Origin: Klenkia terrae
GTDB lineage: Bacteria > Actinomycetota > Actinomycetes > Mycobacteriales > Geodermatophilaceae
Direction of reading: 5' to 3'
DNA length: 35,077 bases
Assembly (NCBI RefSeq): GCF_900491935.1
Contig: NZ_UEXK01000004.1
Coordinates: forward strand, 3,189,050-3,224,126
This document shows, one piece after another, positions 34,005 to 35,077 of the stretch. A model generated the notes under the pieces. The model was not told the DNA's origin. It did not search any database and saw only the letters and a list, made by a program, of their open reading frames with translations. Position 1 is the first letter of the stretch. Every line of letters starts with the position of its first letter. The position numbers and the translations under genes were made by a program.

Positions 34005-34825
34005 CGGCGGGTCGCCGTCCCGGGCGGGGACATCTGCGTCGCGTACCGGGAGGAGCGGCCCGGGGGACCGGTGTTCGTGAAGGAGCTGGGCAGGGCGCCC
34101 GAGGGCTTCCTCGCGCCGCCGAGGCGCAGGGGCTGGACAGGCTGCGGGTCGCCGGTGCCCGAGGTCATGGACGTAGGACCCACGTCCCTGGTGCTCGCCT
34201 GGCTCGAGGCTGGCGCACCGTCCTCGGACGCAGCGCGGAGGTTCGGGCGGAGCTCGCCCGGCTGCACGCCGCGCCGCAGAACGCGTTCGGGGGCGCCCGG
34301 TTCGTGGCGACGGTGCCGTTGGACGGCACGCGGTTCGACCGCTCAGCGATCCGCGCAGCTCAGGGCGCCGTTCTTCGCCGAGGCCCGCCTGCTGCCCCTC
34401 GTGCGGTTGGCGGTGGACGCCGGGCACGTGGACCGGGACGCCGCGTCGGCGGTGGAGGCGGTGTGCGCCCGGTTGGACGAACTGGCCCCGGCGGAGCCGC
34501 CGTCCCTGCTGCACGGCGGCCTGTGGAGCGGCAACCTGGTGTGGGGCACGGACGGCCAGGTCTGGTTGGCGGACGCGGCGGCTGTGCACGCCGGGCACTC
34601 GGAGGCAGACCTCGCGCTGCTCCACCTGTTCGGTGCGCCCGTCCTCGACGAGGTCGATCGCGGCTACCGGGACATGCGACCTCTGGCCGACCGGTGGGAG
34701 GACCGGTTGGGGGGCACCGGTCGCACCCGCTGCTGCTGCACGCGGTGCTGTTCGGCGGCGGGTACGGGGCGCGGGCGGGTCAGGTGGCTCGAAACTGCCT
34801 CGGACGGGTGCCCTCCTCAAGGTGA
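34005..34825 (+). pseudogene. Fructosamine-3-kinase family remnant with five apparent frameshifts
   Basis: Pieces of a fructosamine kinase, which phosphorylates glycated amines, appear in alternating frames. VAVPGGDICVAYREER (from 34011) reads in one frame. AAEAQGLDRLRVAG (34115-34154) reads in another. VPEVMDVGPTSLVLAWLEAG (34155 on) returns to the first. LGRSAEVRAELARLHAAP (34223 on) is in the second. PFFAEARLLPLVRLAVDAG, then SLLHGGLWSGNLVWG and GHSEADLALLHLFGAP (about 34368-34710), return to the first, and HPLLLHAVLFGGGYGARA (34724 to the stop) is in the second. Indels are near 34113, 34154, 34220, 34345 and 34711. The first 10-15 codons also seem to be missing. It is either a decayed gene or poor sequence near a contig end. 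Confidence 0.85.
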
Positions 34826-34876
34826 GCCCCGGCCGGGCCGATCACCTGGCAGGTCCCCACTGCTCAGGAGTCACAC

Positions 34877-35077
34877 GTGTCCCAGGTTCGACGTCGCCGC
34901 GCGCTGCGCTGCACCGTGCTCGCCGCGTCCGCAGCCGTGCTGGCGTCCTTCGTCGTCGCGCCGGCCGCCCAGGCCGACACCCCCGCCGCGACCACGGCGG
35001 AGCCCAGCACCGACCTTGCTCCTACGACGACCGCCGCCCCCACGGCGTTGCCGGGGGGGCGGGCAACTCCGTGGGGG
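34877..35077 (+). CDS. N-terminal part of a second secreted protein (cut by window edge)
   Basis: GTG at 34877 has AGGAG (34866-34870) 6 nt upstream. The product begins MSQVRRRRALRCTVLAASAA, continues VLASFVVAPAAQA and then DTPAATTAEPSTD. That is a clear Sec signal peptide with a basic n-region, a hydrophobic core and an AQA cleavage site near residue 33, followed by a Thr/Ala/Pro-rich stretch. Such linkers often precede extracellular enzymes or wall proteins, but the mature domain is outside the window. The final bases (a G7 run and repeated GGG) could hide a further indel, since the neighbouring gene is frameshifted. No function is assigned. Confidence 0.7.
   Translation, partial: MSQVRRRRALRCTVLAASAAVLASFVVAPAAQADTPAATTAEPSTDLAPTTTAAPTALPGGRATPWG

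Noticed and set aside
34304-34825. 173-codon frame at the right end taken as a separate gene
   Set aside because: Only its beginning and end resemble fructosamine kinase; the middle is a frame-shifted shadow of the same gene. It is part of the remnant at 34005-34825.
34005-35077. One frame without stop codons from the end of lpdA to the window end
   Set aside because: Absence of stops is chance in very GC-rich DNA. Homology to fructosamine kinase leaves this frame several times, and after 34825 the signal-peptide gene uses a different frame.
1-35077. Search for tRNA, rRNA, CRISPR arrays, insertion sequences, prophage or defence islands
   Set aside because: No cloverleaf-like or rRNA-like stretch, no regularly spaced repeats, and no transposase, integrase or nuclease-type genes were seen by reading both strands; a tRNAscan or CRISPR search was not possible here.

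Overview
The window is about 35 kb of very GC-rich DNA (nearly every third codon position is G or C, with frequent GTG and TTG starts) from an actinobacterium. Gene content and TANNNT -10 boxes set 6-8 nt before start codons fit that phylum. A Geodermatophilaceae/Frankiales-type host is my inference and is not proven. No tRNA, rRNA, CRISPR array, transposase or phage gene was seen. Most of the window reads as conserved chromosomal backbone. The set cdd, deoA, add, upp, pmmB-type mutase, PNP, M20 amidohydrolase and lpdA recalls the Mycobacterium tuberculosis Rv3303c-Rv3315c neighbourhood.

Layout. 1-172: start of a secreted protein on the minus strand. 472-7386: a BMP-type nucleoside-binding lipoprotein, a strong hairpin terminator, then a tightly coupled ABC importer (ATPase and two permeases) with cytidine deaminase and thymidine phosphorylase. 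7565-10355: an ABC-2 exporter pair and adenosine deaminase. 10400-12197: a DEAD-box RNA helicase with a long structured leader and a repeat-rich basic tail. 12212-12406: a convergent intergenic region with two terminator hairpins and a 73-nt REP-like palindrome. 12413-15347 (minus): an acidic, internally duplicated protein of unknown function and a DHA2 MFS exporter. The exporter is divergent from a TetR regulator, with an 18-bp palindromic operator between them. 15935-19235 (minus): deoC, a full aldehyde dehydrogenase and a truncated aldehyde dehydrogenase-like protein, resembling a split ALDH16. 19295-21697: upp, a Gfo/Idh oxidoreductase and two DUF805 membrane proteins. 21708-24963 (minus): purine nucleoside phosphorylase, a uronate-dehydrogenase-like SDR and a PGM2/PmmB-type phosphohexo/pentomutase. 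25030-27371: a GCS2-type carboxylate-amine ligase coupled to an M20 amidohydrolase. 27476-32528: mutA, mutB and meaB. 32599-34002: an LpdA-type NAD(P)H-quinone dehydrogenase. 34005-34825: a frameshifted fructosamine kinase remnant. 34877-end: start of another secreted protein.

How the genes work together. Nucleosides bound by the lipoprotein are imported. Cdd and Add deaminate cytidine and adenosine. DeoA and PNP phosphorolyse the products to base plus (deoxy)ribose-1-phosphate. The phosphomutase can give the 5-phosphate. DeoC splits deoxyribose-5-phosphate into glyceraldehyde-3-phosphate and acetaldehyde, and the ALDH pair can oxidise the acetaldehyde. Upp recovers uracil. The window therefore holds nearly a complete nucleoside uptake, salvage and catabolism pathway. 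The MutAB-MeaB block handles propionyl-CoA-derived methylmalonyl-CoA and looks metabolically separate.

I did not find a clearly new defence or mobile system. The best leads are the split ALDH16-like pair behind deoC, the uronate-dehydrogenase-like gene inside the PNP-mutase operon, the GCS2-M20 pair, the duplicated acidic protein, the large palindrome at 12270-12342, and the recurring leaderless promoter pattern.
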